From: JBMCLJ01 sp048615375
GTDB lineage: Bacteria; Patescibacteriota; Dojkabacteria; JAOAGR01
NCBI GenBank assembly: GCA_048615375.1
Contig: JBMCLJ010000005.1
Span: 1-31,527, forward strand
Length of the DNA stretch: 31,527 nt
Reading direction: 5' to 3'
The position numbers were made by a program, and so were the translations under genes. The stretch's first letter is position 1. Each line of letters starts with the position of its first letter. Shown here in pieces: positions 22,315-31,065 of the stretch. Under the pieces are notes generated by a model. It did no database searches. It saw only the letters and a program-made list of their open reading frames with translations, and was not told where the DNA came from.

Positions 22315-22794
22315 TTAGTTTTTTATTCTGAGACATTCTGTCTGAAGGTCTCCTGTTAATTGAGTGCAGTCAAGATATTCCTGTTCTGGTGGATCGATTC
22401 CAATTATTGATAAACCCAGGAAAGCAATCCCAGGGGCGCCTATACCGACAATCATACCAAGCAGCGCGTTAACTACTTTACGAAAGTTTTCTTTACGCTT
22501 TTCTGCATCCTCTTTTGACTGAGCAATGCCTAAACCAGCTAAAGCAATGCGCGCGATAACAAGAACTACAATAATTACTACCCAAAATGCGTATGCTAAG
22601 TTAATGTACGTTTGAGGACCCCGTTTAATAAAGATTTCGTCCGTATTTACCTGGTTTAGCTCAAGTTTTTGAATGAAGCAGTCTGTTGTATCACATGCCT
22701 GAGCACTCACAGAACTATGTGTTAGTGCCCCTGCAACAAACACAACTACTCCAATGGAGAGTATACTTATACTGCTTTTAATAAACTTTTTCAT
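22315..22794 (-). CDS. Exported two-helix membrane protein (TrbC/VirB2-like)
   Basis: 159 residues. A signal peptide (ISILSIGVVVFVAGALTHSSVSAQ) with a likely cut after SAQ is followed by CDTTDC. The first mature helix is YAFWVVIIVVLVIARIALAG and the second is VVNALLGMIVGIGAPGIAFLGL, separated by a charged loop (SKEDAEKRKENFRK). The C-terminal tail carries two more cysteines. This topology, with a signal peptide and two helices around a short charged loop, is that of TrbC/VirB2 pilin-like proteins, common in CPR genomes beside conjugation-type machinery. None of that machinery is in this window. It is the last gene of the rpsO-pnp run, 5 nt after its paralogue-like neighbour. The role is unproven. 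Confidence 0.6.
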   Translation of the reverse strand: MKKFIKSSISILSIGVVVFVAGALTHSSVSAQACDTTDCFIQKLELNQVNTDEIFIKRGPQTYINLAYAFWVVIIVVLVIARIALAGLGIAQSKEDAEKRKENFRKVVNALLGMIVGIGAPGIAFLGLSIIGIDPPEQEYLDCTQLTGDLQTECLRIKN

Positions 22795-22799
22795 ACTCC

Positions 22800-23195
22800 T
22801 TAACCAAATAGCAAGAACATATCAGTTCCCGTAATAACTCCTATTAAATATAGAACAATCCAAATGGAATAAAATATAGCTGCGCCAACTGCTGGGTTCA
22901 CGATTCCTTTAAATGCCTCCTGTTTTTTATCAGGTGTATCAGCTAAGGCAATTTTCGCTGCTGCTCTGCCTATTGCAACGATTACGATCAAGGTTACCAC
23001 AATGGGTACAAACTGAACTGCTCGATTAATAAGTGTACCAATTGATATTTCTTTTGAAGGATCACAGTTTGGGTTAGTTAAACTGGGGACTACATTCTGA
23101 CACTGCGCGTGGGCGGGAGAATAAAGTATAGTAACAGCCATTACTATTCCTAGTATTCCTAGAGCTATACATATTTTTTTAACTTTATCGCGCAT
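22800..23195 (-). CDS. Exported two-helix membrane protein (TrbC/VirB2-like)
   Basis: 131 residues, same layout as the next gene. The signal peptide is IALGILGIVMAVTILYSPAHAQ with likely cleavage after AHAQ, then a short segment with two cysteines (CQNVV...NPNCDPS). The helices are FVPIVVTLIVIVAIGRAAAKI and NPAVGAAIFYSIWIVLYLIG, joined by the charged loop LADTPDKKQEAFKG. The overall similarity to the 159-residue neighbour suggests duplication. It begins only 4 nt after the pnp stop, so it is almost certainly translated from the same mRNA. Pilin-like assembly or a membrane-embedded role is inferred from topology only. Confidence 0.6.
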   Translation of the reverse strand: MRDKVKKICIALGILGIVMAVTILYSPAHAQCQNVVPSLTNPNCDPSKEISIGTLINRAVQFVPIVVTLIVIVAIGRAAAKIALADTPDKKQEAFKGIVNPAVGAAIFYSIWIVLYLIGVITGTDMFLLFG

Positions 23196-23199
23196 GTAC

Positions 23200-25305
23200 T
23201 CATATTTTTTCTTGCACAGGCATAAATTTAATTCGACCTTTTTCGTCTTTACCTTTATAGAGTACCTTCATTTTATCGCCTACATTTACTTTTTCTTTCA
23301 GATCTTTTACGTATCCCAGGTTCAAGTTTGAAACATGGATCATACCTTGCACACGAGTATACGGAATTTCAACAAAAATGCCATAGGACTCTACTCTTAC
23401 TACCTGGACATCATATTCCTGGTTTATATTCATATCTCCAGCTATCGAAGAAATAATTCCAATCGCTTCCTCAACACCAGCAGGATTATCTCCTGAGTAA
23501 ATCATAACTCTTCCATCGTCTTCAATATTTATTTCAACACCAGTTTTTTCAATAATACTCTTAATTACCTTTCCTCCAGGTCCGATGACTTCTCCAATTT
23601 TATCTTGAGGCACATGAAGTGTGTGGACACGTGGAGCGTACTTTGAAATTGATCCCCTTGAGCCAGGGATACACGCCTCCATTGCATCGATAACCACCTG
23701 TCGAGCAGTATGTGACTGGTCAATTGCTTCAAAAATAATATGACTTGGAATTCCGCTCATTTTATTATCAAGCTGGATTGCTGTAACACCATCTCTAGAA
23801 CCAGTTATTTTGAAATCCATATCACCATAGAAGTCTTCCATTCCGATGATATCAGTTAGTATCCTGTAATTTGACTCGTCTTCATACACCAATCCTACTC
23901 CTACTCCTCCGATAATTTTTTTTAACTCAACACCGGCATCCATTAATGCTAATGTTGATCCACATGTTGCAGCCATTGAGGTTGAACCGTTAGAAGAAGT
24001 AATCTCCGAAACAACTCGAATTGTATAAGGAAAATCTTCACCAACAGGAATCATATTCTTTAACGCCTTCTCACCAATTGCACCATGTCCAATTGCGCGC
24101 CTGTTGGCAAATCCCAGTCTTCTGTCAACTTCACCGTTCGCATACCCTGGCATATTGTAGTGGTGAAAATATGACTTTGAATACTCTCCACTCAGATCCT
24201 GAAGCATCTGAGCGTCACGTTCAGTTCCTAATGTCACTGTAGTAAGACTCTGAGTTTCTCCCCGTGAAAATAGCGCTGATCCATGTGTCCTTGGAAGCAC
24301 TCCAACACGAGCAGAAAGATCACGTACTGTTTTCAAATCTCTTCCGTCCGGGCGCTTATCACTTTTGAGTATATTTCTTCGTACAATCGTTTTGGCAACT
24401 TTCTCAAATACCGCAATAACATCGTTTTCCGTATATTCTTCTGATTGAATTTGTTCATCATACGCTTCGAGCAACTGTGCTTTTAGCTCTTTCATATGCT
24501 GCTCCCGCTCTGATTTTTCAACAATGTAAATTACTTGTTCTAACTTAGGGGTCAAATCACCTTGCACTTCATCAAACAGCGCTTTTCTTCGGTCATCTTT
24601 TACTGGTGATGTGAATTCCTTTTTTTCGTATTTTTGAATAAACGCTTCCTGTTCTGCTATTAACTTATTATTTTGTTCCAGTGCAAGCGTAATAGCCTGC
24701 TTCACCAGTTCTTTATCAAGATCATGCGCCTCTGATTCGAGTGATGTTATACCTTCTTTTACACTACTTACAAACAGTTCTAGTTTACTTTCTTTTTGTT
24801 GTTGTAGTGTTGGGTTAATTAGTAACTTCTCACCATTATAACCAATCAATGTTAATCCATAAGGACCCAGGAAAGGCAAACCTGAATATGATAGCGCAAA
24901 GCTCACTCCAATAAGCGCGGCAATAGCTGGGTCATGTTCATTGTCATATGACATAATCTGGGCAACGACATGTACTTCATTCCTGAAGTCTGGTGGGAAT
25001 AACGACCTGATTGCGTGATCAATAAGCCTCGCGTGGAGAATATCAGAGTCAGTTGGTCTTCCTTCACGCTTGATGTATGGCGACGAGGATATATCTCCAG
25101 CAGCATAAAGCTTTTCGACATAATCTACGGTCAACGGGAAGAAGTCGAGATCGGGGTTCACATCCCCCACCGTCACTGCAACAAGGACGCAGGACTCTCC
25201 GTAGGTCACTAAGAATGCCGATTGGGCGAGGTTAGCTATTTCTCCTGTTTCCAGCTTTAACTGTACGCCATTTAGATCAAATTCATGAGTAATTTTCGAT
25301 TGCAT
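23200..25305 (-). CDS. pnp: Polyribonucleotide nucleotidyltransferase (PNPase)
   Basis: 701 residues, full length for the family. PNPase degrades RNA 3' to 5' phosphorolytically. Domains in order: first RNase PH fold (DFFPLTVDYVEKLYAAG, RSLFPPDFRNEVHVVA), an alpha-helical linker (about 230-310), and the catalytic second RNase PH fold (GVLPRTHGSALFSRGETQ, FHHYNMPGYANGEVDRR, SSNGSTSMAATCGSTLALMDAG, MEDFYGDMDFKITGS with the metal-binding Asp). Then come a KH domain with GEVIGPGGKVIKSI (about 565-578) and an S1 domain (VVRVESYGIFVEIPYTRVQGMIHVSNL). It follows rpsO by 50 nt, the arrangement found in many bacteria, and is followed by two small membrane proteins with 4- and 5-nt gaps. Confidence 0.97.
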   Translation of the reverse strand: MQSKITHEFDLNGVQLKLETGEIANLAQSAFLVTYGESCVLVAVTVGDVNPDLDFFPLTVDYVEKLYAAGDISSSPYIKREGRPTDSDILHARLIDHAIRSLFPPDFRNEVHVVAQIMSYDNEHDPAIAALIGVSFALSYSGLPFLGPYGLTLIGYNGEKLLINPTLQQQKESKLELFVSSVKEGITSLESEAHDLDKELVKQAITLALEQNNKLIAEQEAFIQKYEKKEFTSPVKDDRRKALFDEVQGDLTPKLEQVIYIVEKSEREQHMKELKAQLLEAYDEQIQSEEYTENDVIAVFEKVAKTIVRRNILKSDKRPDGRDLKTVRDLSARVGVLPRTHGSALFSRGETQSLTTVTLGTERDAQMLQDLSGEYSKSYFHHYNMPGYANGEVDRRLGFANRRAIGHGAIGEKALKNMIPVGEDFPYTIRVVSEITSSNGSTSMAATCGSTLALMDAGVELKKIIGGVGVGLVYEDESNYRILTDIIGMEDFYGDMDFKITGSRDGVTAIQLDNKMSGIPSHIIFEAIDQSHTARQVVIDAMEACIPGSRGSISKYAPRVHTLHVPQDKIGEVIGPGGKVIKSIIEKTGVEINIEDDGRVMIYSGDNPAGVEEAIGIISSIAGDMNINQEYDVQVVRVESYGIFVEIPYTRVQGMIHVSNLNLGYVKDLKEKVNVGDKMKVLYKGKDEKGRIKFMPVQEKI

Positions 25306-25355
25306 AATAACTATTAACTATACTAGGATACTTCATTTTACAAGGAAAAGATATC

Positions 25356-25610
25356 TTACCTGGAAAGACCCGTAAGTTCCAGGACTTTCTTGTACCTCAC
25401 ATCATCTTTACGCTTTAAGTATTCCAGTAATCTTCTTCGTTTACCGACCATTTGCAATAAACCACGGCGGGAATGATTATCTTTCTTGTGTACTTTTAAA
25501 TGATCGCTTAAATCTAATATTTGCTTCGTTAACAATGCAACTTGAACCTCTGGAGACCCGGTATCGTTTGGGGAAACTGAAACCGCTTTCATAATCTCCT
25601 CCCTGTTCAT
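25356..25610 (-). CDS. rpsO: 30S ribosomal protein S15
   Basis: S15 binds 16S rRNA in the platform of the small subunit. The signature DTGSPEVQVALLTKQI, HLKVHKKDNHSRRGLLQMVGKRRRLLEYLK and RYKKVLELTGL are all present. Three starts compete. The ATG at 25610 (MNREEIMKAV) gives 84 residues and preserves helix 1 of the family, but it has no SD. The ATG at 25592 has an ideal SD (GGAGG, 5 nt away) but would remove part of helix 1. An ATG at 25667 adds a Lys-rich tail (EKKNKQKNKKK). I chose 25610 on family length. It is first in the rpsO-pnp run. Confidence 0.92.
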   Translation of the reverse strand: MNREEIMKAVSVSPNDTGSPEVQVALLTKQILDLSDHLKVHKKDNHSRRGLLQMVGKRRRLLEYLKRKDDVRYKKVLELTGLSR

Positions 25611-25741
25611 GGTCTGAATTTCGCTTTTCTTCTTGTTTTTTTGCTTGTTTTTTTTCTCGGTTGCCATATAGTATTTCGATTTGCGGATCATTATAACAAA
25701 AGACTCTATAAATAGGAATTATGCGAATTGCAAGCAGCTCG

Positions 25742-26716
25742 TCACAAGGTACTATTCAGAAACACATCTTCAATGACTTCTTCAAGAGGAACAGACTCAA
25801 TTAGTATATCATTCAGTGTATACTCCCCGGCTACATGAGCTATCAGTTCCGGCATCGCTGATGTTGTTGTTTCTACAAGTAATTCTGTGCCCTGACTTTC
25901 CAGGACAGTCATGGTAGATATTGGCGGAGCGAAGTTCTGCGGCAATGTGTCAAAAATAAATCTGATGTATTTTTTATCCTGGTATTTATTGGTAAGCGTT
26001 ACGAGAGATTCATCAAATACTTTTTTACCATGATTAATAATTATTGCCCTGTCACATACCCTCTCCACATCATCCATATCATGACTTGTTAAGATAATAG
26101 TAATTTTGCTTTCCCGTTGGACTTCTCTGAGGAATTTCCTCATCTGTTTTTTCGCTGTAATATCGAGACCAATCGTTGGTTCATCTAAAAAGAGTATTTC
26201 CGGGTTATGCAGAATAGCTCCGATTACTTCAAGCTTCATCCTTTCTCCGAGTGAGAGTCGACGCACTTGTGTATCGAGATGATTCTCCACCTGTAATAAA
26301 CCGGTTAGTAGCGCAACACGTTGCGTATAAAACTTCTCATCCAACCCATAAATTTTTTTTAGCAATTCGAAACTTTGCCGGGCTGTTAAATCCCAGTTCA
26401 GTCCCGCCTTATTGCCCATTACCAGACCAATTCTCTGCAAGAACTGTTTTTTCCGTTCATGGGGAGTAAAGCCGAGTACTTCAATTGTACCTGAACTTGG
26501 ATAAATCAAACCAGTCATCATTTTAGTAGTAGTTGTTTTTCCTGCACCATTTGGCCCGAGAAATGCTACAGACTCACACCTTGCAACGGCAAATGAGACA
26601 TCATCTACTGCTTTCCTGAGGGCGTAATCGGGCTTGAATAATCCTGTAATAAGGTTTTTATTCCGCCTTGTTTTAAACGATTTGCTTAGTTTTTTTACTT
26701 GTATGACATTCTGCAT
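25742..26716 (-). CDS. ABC-2 exporter ATP-binding subunit
   Basis: 324 residues. A single ABC ATPase domain: Walker A GPNGAGKTTTT about residue 54-64, Q-loop region IGLVMGNKAGLNW, signature LSLGERMKLE, Walker B ILFLDEPTIGLD, and the H-loop TSHDMDD. The C-terminal 80 residues (HGKKVFDESLVTLTNKYQDKKYI onward) form the accessory domain seen in DrrA/viologen-type exporters. The N-terminus KSFKTRRNKNLITGLFKP is the extended start of this branch. It is the third gene of a minus-strand set with two ABC-2 permeases and would energise export of an unknown substrate, perhaps a lipid, glycan or drug. Confidence 0.92.
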   Translation of the reverse strand: MQNVIQVKKLSKSFKTRRNKNLITGLFKPDYALRKAVDDVSFAVARCESVAFLGPNGAGKTTTTKMMTGLIYPSSGTIEVLGFTPHERKKQFLQRIGLVMGNKAGLNWDLTARQSFELLKKIYGLDEKFYTQRVALLTGLLQVENHLDTQVRRLSLGERMKLEVIGAILHNPEILFLDEPTIGLDITAKKQMRKFLREVQRESKITIILTSHDMDDVERVCDRAIIINHGKKVFDESLVTLTNKYQDKKYIRFIFDTLPQNFAPPISTMTVLESQGTELLVETTTSAMPELIAHVAGEYTLNDILIESVPLEEVIEDVFLNSTL

Positions 26717-26753
26717 AACTTTTTCTATAACAAAGAAAATATGTCTATGGTTT

Positions 26754-27575
26754 TCAAGACGATGCGGAGGCGTACTGCTGCATCGCTTTTCTCCATAGAA
26801 ATGACTTTACCATTAAAAATATACAGGCAAGCACTATTGTAACGATACTCCACGACAACGGGTCACTTTTCGTTAAGAACACTGAAGAACTTATTACTGT
26901 CACGAATAGTAACGGAATCAACCAGGTGAAAATTGCTTTAATGATAACCGGGACCCCTTCAAAAGGTACCTGTATAAATTCCCACAATCCGTATATCAGT
27001 TTAAATAAAGCCGAGCTCTCACCGCTCCAGAAGACAGGAAGTGCAAGAGCAAACATCACGCAGTGGAATAGAATTTGACCAAATATAAAAATTACAATGC
27101 CACCAAAGATCGAGAAAATACTGAAATCAAGCTGGCTCCAATTAATGACTACGATAAAAGTCAAAATAGAAGGTATCGCGTCACGAATAAATCCGATCAG
27201 ATTAATACGGGTTATAGTAACATAGAACAAATGCGGCAACGGCTTGGTAAGCATAATATCCAGATCACCTTTACGAACGTTTTCAATCATCTGCTCAATA
27301 TTTCCCCCGCTCCACATGTAGAGCGTATAAAAATTCATCTGCCCAAGGAAAGTGAAAAATAGAAATTCATCTCTAGAATATCCTGCAATAGCGTGCACAT
27401 TCGCAAACAGAACATGAATGAATACAAGGGAAGCTGCGGTATAAAACAATGTAGAGAATCCTGAAGCCCACTTATTCGCGAAATATGCTGTATCTACCAG
27501 GAATGTATTTTTGATATTGAGCCATAGGACAACGAGTCTTTCTTGTATAAAATTTTTAAATTCCGACACCATCAT
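26754..27575 (-). CDS. ABC-2 family permease (DUF990-like)
   Basis: 273 residues with six hydrophobic helices, including STLFYTAASLVFIHVLFANV, FLFFTFLGQMNFYTLYMW, ILTFIVVINW and FTWLIPLLFVTVISSSVFL. The pattern GGNIEQMIENVRKGDLDIMLTKPLPHLFYV (read in two parts: the charged DLD loop, then the LxKPLP motif) is diagnostic of the ABC-2/DUF990 permeases that pair with DrrA-like ATPases. It overlaps the upstream permease gene by 20 nt and precedes the ATPase by 37 nt. The two permeases presumably form a heterodimer. Confidence 0.88.
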   Translation of the reverse strand: MMVSEFKNFIQERLVVLWLNIKNTFLVDTAYFANKWASGFSTLFYTAASLVFIHVLFANVHAIAGYSRDEFLFFTFLGQMNFYTLYMWSGGNIEQMIENVRKGDLDIMLTKPLPHLFYVTITRINLIGFIRDAIPSILTFIVVINWSQLDFSIFSIFGGIVIFIFGQILFHCVMFALALPVFWSGESSALFKLIYGLWEFIQVPFEGVPVIIKAIFTWLIPLLFVTVISSSVFLTKSDPLSWSIVTIVLACIFLMVKSFLWRKAMQQYASASS

Positions 27576-28332
27576 ATTTTTTTAATGAATATCTCCAGAG
27601 AAATATTGAAAGCGGCAACAACAGGAGTATCCACACACCTCCAATGAGCAACTGCTGTCCGAAATCCCCTGTCCACTCCCCTGATTGCAGGCTATTCACA
27701 GGTCCAAAAACTAAAACAGGAAAAGGGCTCCATTGCGTTATTTTTTCCAACGCTTCTGGAAAAAAAGTGATTGGAACCAGAATTCCAGAAAAGATTCGAA
27801 TTATATGATTTGCAACGTTTTTGAAGTGCTTCGCTTCTTCTGTGTAAAGAGCGATAATTGCAATAAATATGTTTAATGCTATTGAGAGAAAGAATGAGGT
27901 AATCAGGAAGAGCAAAAAAAGTGTCACTCGAGCGATTGAAAGCTCACCCAGGATTATAATTCCGATTGCTAGATTTAAAAAAGCAAGCAGATAATCAATT
28001 CCCGAGCTGCCGACATAGTACGCGAGATGATATCGTAGAAAACTAACCGGGCGAATCAGGTATACACTTAATGCACCACGTTTAACAAGCTTCTGAATAT
28101 TCCTCCCCCACTTCAAGCTCGAAACCATAACTATTTCACTTACAGCCCCACCGATTAAAAAGTATAAAAGCAAAAATTTCGTTTCCAGCTCAAGATTCCC
28201 TGTTTTCCCTACCACATACCAGAAAACAAGCAGACCTCCGATTTCCAGCATCTTACGCGCCACCACTGCAAAAACCTCCAGGGGATAGTGAGCGTAACGC
28301 AGGAAAGTGAATTTTATCAGGGCAAAGTACAT
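27556..28332 (-). CDS. ABC-2 family permease (DUF990-like)
   Basis: About 258 residues from the ATG at 28332 (MYFALIKFTFLRYAHYPLEV). An in-frame extension to 28389 exists, but the family starts at this point. Six helices are visible, for example MLEIGGLLVFWYVVG, FLLLYFLIGGAVSEIVMV, LLAFLNLAIGIIILGEL and VTLFLLFLITSFFLSIALNIFI. The cytoplasmic loop LVKRGALSVYLIRPVSFL parallels the KGDLDIMLTKPLP loop of its partner. Overlap with the next permease shows coupled translation. It is the first gene of the exporter operon and is divergent from the M20 peptidase gene. Confidence 0.86.
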   Translation of the reverse strand: MYFALIKFTFLRYAHYPLEVFAVVARKMLEIGGLLVFWYVVGKTGNLELETKFLLLYFLIGGAVSEIVMVSSLKWGRNIQKLVKRGALSVYLIRPVSFLRYHLAYYVGSSGIDYLLAFLNLAIGIIILGELSIARVTLFLLFLITSFFLSIALNIFIAIIALYTEEAKHFKNVANHIIRIFSGILVPITFFPEALEKITQWSPFPVLVFGPVNSLQSGEWTGDFGQQLLIGGVWILLLLPLSIFLWRYSLKKYDGVGI

Positions 28333-28475
28333 AGGTCGTCGGCTCAAGCTCAAAAGGTCGTACACAGTAAAGTGAACGACTACATACAAATAAATTACTT
28401 ATGAGCGTTATGCTTATACAACAACACAGCACAAATGCCAACCTATAACAATTTTCCAGCGTTTAATTATTTTGC

Positions 28476-28481
28476 TATGAT
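28476..28481 (+). promoter_or_regulatory. Extended -10 box of the M20 peptidase gene
   Basis: TTGCTATGAT: TATGAT with an upstream TG at the extended position, then 7 nt to the ATG at 28489. It is nearly identical to the patatin promoter (TTATTTTGCTAnnATG). It lies within the longer in-frame ORF from 28435, so the later start is preferred. Confidence 0.5.
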
Positions 28482-28488
28482 GCAGCCT

Positions 28489-29853
28489 ATGGAAAAGTCA
28501 CTTAAATGGGCACAATATAATCAACCAGCAATTATAGAGCAACTCAAGTCTTTATTACGAATCCCTTCAATAAGTACTGATAATTACCACAAACCGGACA
28601 TCATGAAAGCAGCGGAATGGATAAAAACATTCTTTGAATCGCTAGGGTTAGAAACCAAGACGCTGGAAGGGTCGGGTAATCCGATTGTTTTTGCACAGAC
28701 TGAACAAGATCCAAAAAAACCTACCGTTCTTTTTTATTTTCACTATGATGTCCAGCCCTCGGGAGACGAGACCTTATGGACATATGGCGCGTTCGAACCT
28801 ACAGAACATAATGGCAGGTTATATGGAAGAGGTACTGTCGATGACAAAATGCAAGGGCTCGTACATGGTTTTGCCTTACAGAGTATGATTGAGTCCGGTG
28901 AAGAACTACCTGTGAATATGAAGTTTTGCATAGAAGGCGAGGAAGAAATATCGTCGCCTAATTTCGAACAGACAGTCAAGAAGTATAAAGACCTCATCGC
29001 ACATGATTATATGATCATATCCGATGGGTATATGCCACATCCGGACAAGCCCAATATTGAGACTGGCAGCCGAGGAATCATTTACTCACAAATCAGGTTG
29101 TCTATCGGTAATAAAGACTTGCATTCCGGACAGTTTGGCGGAGTAGTGAAAAACGCAAATCACGAATTAGCCCGGCTCATCACGTTACTCAAGGATCACA
29201 ATGGAAAAATCACTATACCAGGTTTCTATGACGACATACTCTCGCCTTCAGAAGCTGAATATGAAAACTGGAAAAGACATCCGGCACTCGCAGAAGAGTA
29301 TCTTGATTCAGGAGAAACATATTCTCTCGATGAAGGAGAAAAGGGGTATAGTTTAGAGGAACGTAATTGGAGTCGCCCGACAATGGAAGTAAATGGTATG
29401 TGGGGAGGGTTTATCGAGAAAGGGGCGAAAACGGTCATCCCATGTGAAGCATTTGCAAAGATTAGCTTCCGAATTGTTCCTGGACAAAATCCTGACAGAA
29501 TTATCGAAAGTTACAAGGCTCACCTCTCACAGCTCGCTCCGCAAGGAGTTCAAGTAGAACTACAATGGGCAGATAAGGCTTCTGCTTTTGTCGTAGACAC
29601 TACTGATCCTATTTTCGGGAAAGTACAAGAAGCTATCACAGAAACATTTCAAACAGATGCAGCACTTTCAAGAACCGGCGGGACAATTGGCATGCTATCC
29701 GGCGTACACGCTTTCTTTCAAAAACCAATAGTATTACTTAACTTTGGTTGCGCTGATGAGAACGCTCACTCGCCAAATGAATTTATGCGACTGAAGAATT
29801 TCTGGAGAGGTATTGAAACCAGTATCCGTCTCATGCATAAAATTGGTAGTTAA
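28489..29853 (+). CDS. M20 family metallopeptidase (dipeptidase)
   Basis: About 454 residues, a cytosolic co-catalytic zinc peptidase of the M20/ArgE/DapE family. Metal ligands and catalytic residues are visible: the His in FYFHYDVQP, the bridging Asp in GRGTVDDKMQG, the catalytic Glu pair in CIEGEEEISSP, an Asp in MIISDGYMP, and the last His in ENAHSPNEFM. The dimerisation lid is present (DLHSGQFGGVVKNANHEL and the following segment), and the sequence is closest in style to CNDP-like dipeptidases. A family-typical start, MEKSLKWAQYNQPAIIEQL, follows the -10 box by 7 nt. The 3' end shares TTAA with the convergent unknown gene. Confidence 0.92.
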   Translation: MEKSLKWAQYNQPAIIEQLKSLLRIPSISTDNYHKPDIMKAAEWIKTFFESLGLETKTLEGSGNPIVFAQTEQDPKKPTVLFYFHYDVQPSGDETLWTYGAFEPTEHNGRLYGRGTVDDKMQGLVHGFALQSMIESGEELPVNMKFCIEGEEEISSPNFEQTVKKYKDLIAHDYMIISDGYMPHPDKPNIETGSRGIIYSQIRLSIGNKDLHSGQFGGVVKNANHELARLITLLKDHNGKITIPGFYDDILSPSEAEYENWKRHPALAEEYLDSGETYSLDEGEKGYSLEERNWSRPTMEVNGMWGGFIEKGAKTVIPCEAFAKISFRIVPGQNPDRIIESYKAHLSQLAPQGVQVELQWADKASAFVVDTTDPIFGKVQEAITETFQTDAALSRTGGTIGMLSGVHAFFQKPIVLLNFGCADENAHSPNEFMRLKNFWRGIETSIRLMHKIGS

Positions 29854-30359
29854 CGAAAGCGCGTTTCCAGATAATCAAGTAACGAGTAAAACCCCTCGTT
29901 AAATTCAGTTATATCAATTTTTGAGGAAACACTGTTCAAGTCCCAGTAATTAATAAATGCCCCGTCAAGATGTACTTGAAGTTCATGCATTTCCTGATAG
30001 TTAATTTTTAGCTCGAGCATATAGCCTATTCTTTTATACTCTTTATCAGGCTGAGGGACACTATACTCGTAGATGCACTGTGGAGTTTTATTAATAGAAG
30101 CAAGACCAGAGCGAGCCTGAACATTGTTTATAGCTTCAGGAAGGGACTTTGATACATACGTCAAGTCATCTATCTGCAAAGTATCTCGTGAATCGTTCCC
30201 ATAACTTTTCACAAAAACCATACCATAACAGCTGGTGATCCACAGATGCACTTGCATCTCATCCGGTAATCTAATAGAGGAAGAATCAGGAGAAGCTATG
30301 TCTTGTTGACCACCTTGAAACGGTGTATCCTTTTGAAGCTTACTATCCATATAATCCAT
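29850..30359 (-). CDS. Hypothetical soluble protein
   Basis: 169 residues with no signal peptide and no membrane helix. The first 35 residues are polar and probably disordered (LQKDTPFQGGQQDIASPDSS). The rest alternates strands and helices (MQVHLWITSCYGMVFVKSYG, KRIGYMLELKINYQEMHELQ, GFYSLLDYLETRF), suggesting a small alpha/beta fold. An ATG three codons downstream is an alternative start. No family recognised. It lies downstream of the pyrophosphatase gene on the same strand with a 116-nt gap, and its stop overlaps that of the M20 gene. Confidence 0.65.
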   Translation of the reverse strand: MDYMDSKLQKDTPFQGGQQDIASPDSSSIRLPDEMQVHLWITSCYGMVFVKSYGNDSRDTLQIDDLTYVSKSLPEAINNVQARSGLASINKTPQCIYEYSVPQPDKEYKRIGYMLELKINYQEMHELQVHLDGAFINYWDLNSVSSKIDITEFNEGFYSLLDYLETRFR

Positions 30360-30475
30360 TCAAAATTTATTTAACACGAACACCTCATCGAGCTCGACCT
30401 ACAAGTCTACCGGATCTCATAATGATGTCAAGCAAGCCCCAATAATAACAGATATTGCCTCTACATGGGAATAAA

Positions 30476-31060
30476 TTAATCTAACTTCGGTGCGTACTCT
30501 TCATCGTATCTTTTTGCACACTCATGAATCACGTCCACGGCATCATTAATCCCAAAAAAACCTTTCACCTCTCCAGTACCGGGCTTTTTGAGATCTTTAT
30601 AATGCTCCCAGTAGTAGGTTGTCTCAGTCTGAAAGTATTCACCTAAATGTTCAAGTGAAGTAATATGGGACACACGCTTATCGTCATTTAATACCGCTAT
30701 GACTTTATCGTCTACTTCACCACCGTCTACAAACTTCATTACTCCAATAATTCGAGCCTCTACCAATGATCCAGGCACCAGTGGTTCAGTAACATTCACA
30801 ATAACAATATCGAGTGGATCACCGTCCAGATCCCATGTCTTAGGTATCGCTCCGTAGGTGAACGGATACGACAATGATGAATACCCAACTCTATCCAGCT
30901 TCAGGTGCCCGGTTTCTGTTATCAGCTCGTATTTATTAATCGTATGTGAATTAAGTTCTACTATTGCATTCACAATCTTTTCTTCTTGAGAAGAAAACGG
31001 ATCTAGTACATGCAGTAGATTAAGCATTGATTTGGATGGTTTTATAGTAATATTCGCCAT
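30476..31060 (-). CDS. ppa: Inorganic pyrophosphatase (family I)
   Basis: 194 residues. It hydrolyses the pyrophosphate released in nucleotide polymerisation and tRNA charging, pulling those reactions forward. Family I signature residues are present: INKYELITETGHLKLDR, YPFTYGAIPKTWDLDGDPLDIVIV with the Asp cluster DxDGDPxD, then VDDKVIAVLNDDKR and the C-terminal YYWEHYKDLKKPG with the conserved Lys. The length is normal. The ATG is 5 nt after a good -10 box, with no SD. An unknown partial gene ends 47 nt upstream on the same strand. Confidence 0.96.
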   Translation of the reverse strand: MANITIKPSKSMLNLLHVLDPFSSQEEKIVNAIVELNSHTINKYELITETGHLKLDRVGYSSLSYPFTYGAIPKTWDLDGDPLDIVIVNVTEPLVPGSLVEARIIGVMKFVDGGEVDDKVIAVLNDDKRVSHITSLEHLGEYFQTETTYYWEHYKDLKKPGTGEVKGFFGINDAVDVIHECAKRYDEEYAPKLD

Positions 31061-31065
31061 GGAAT

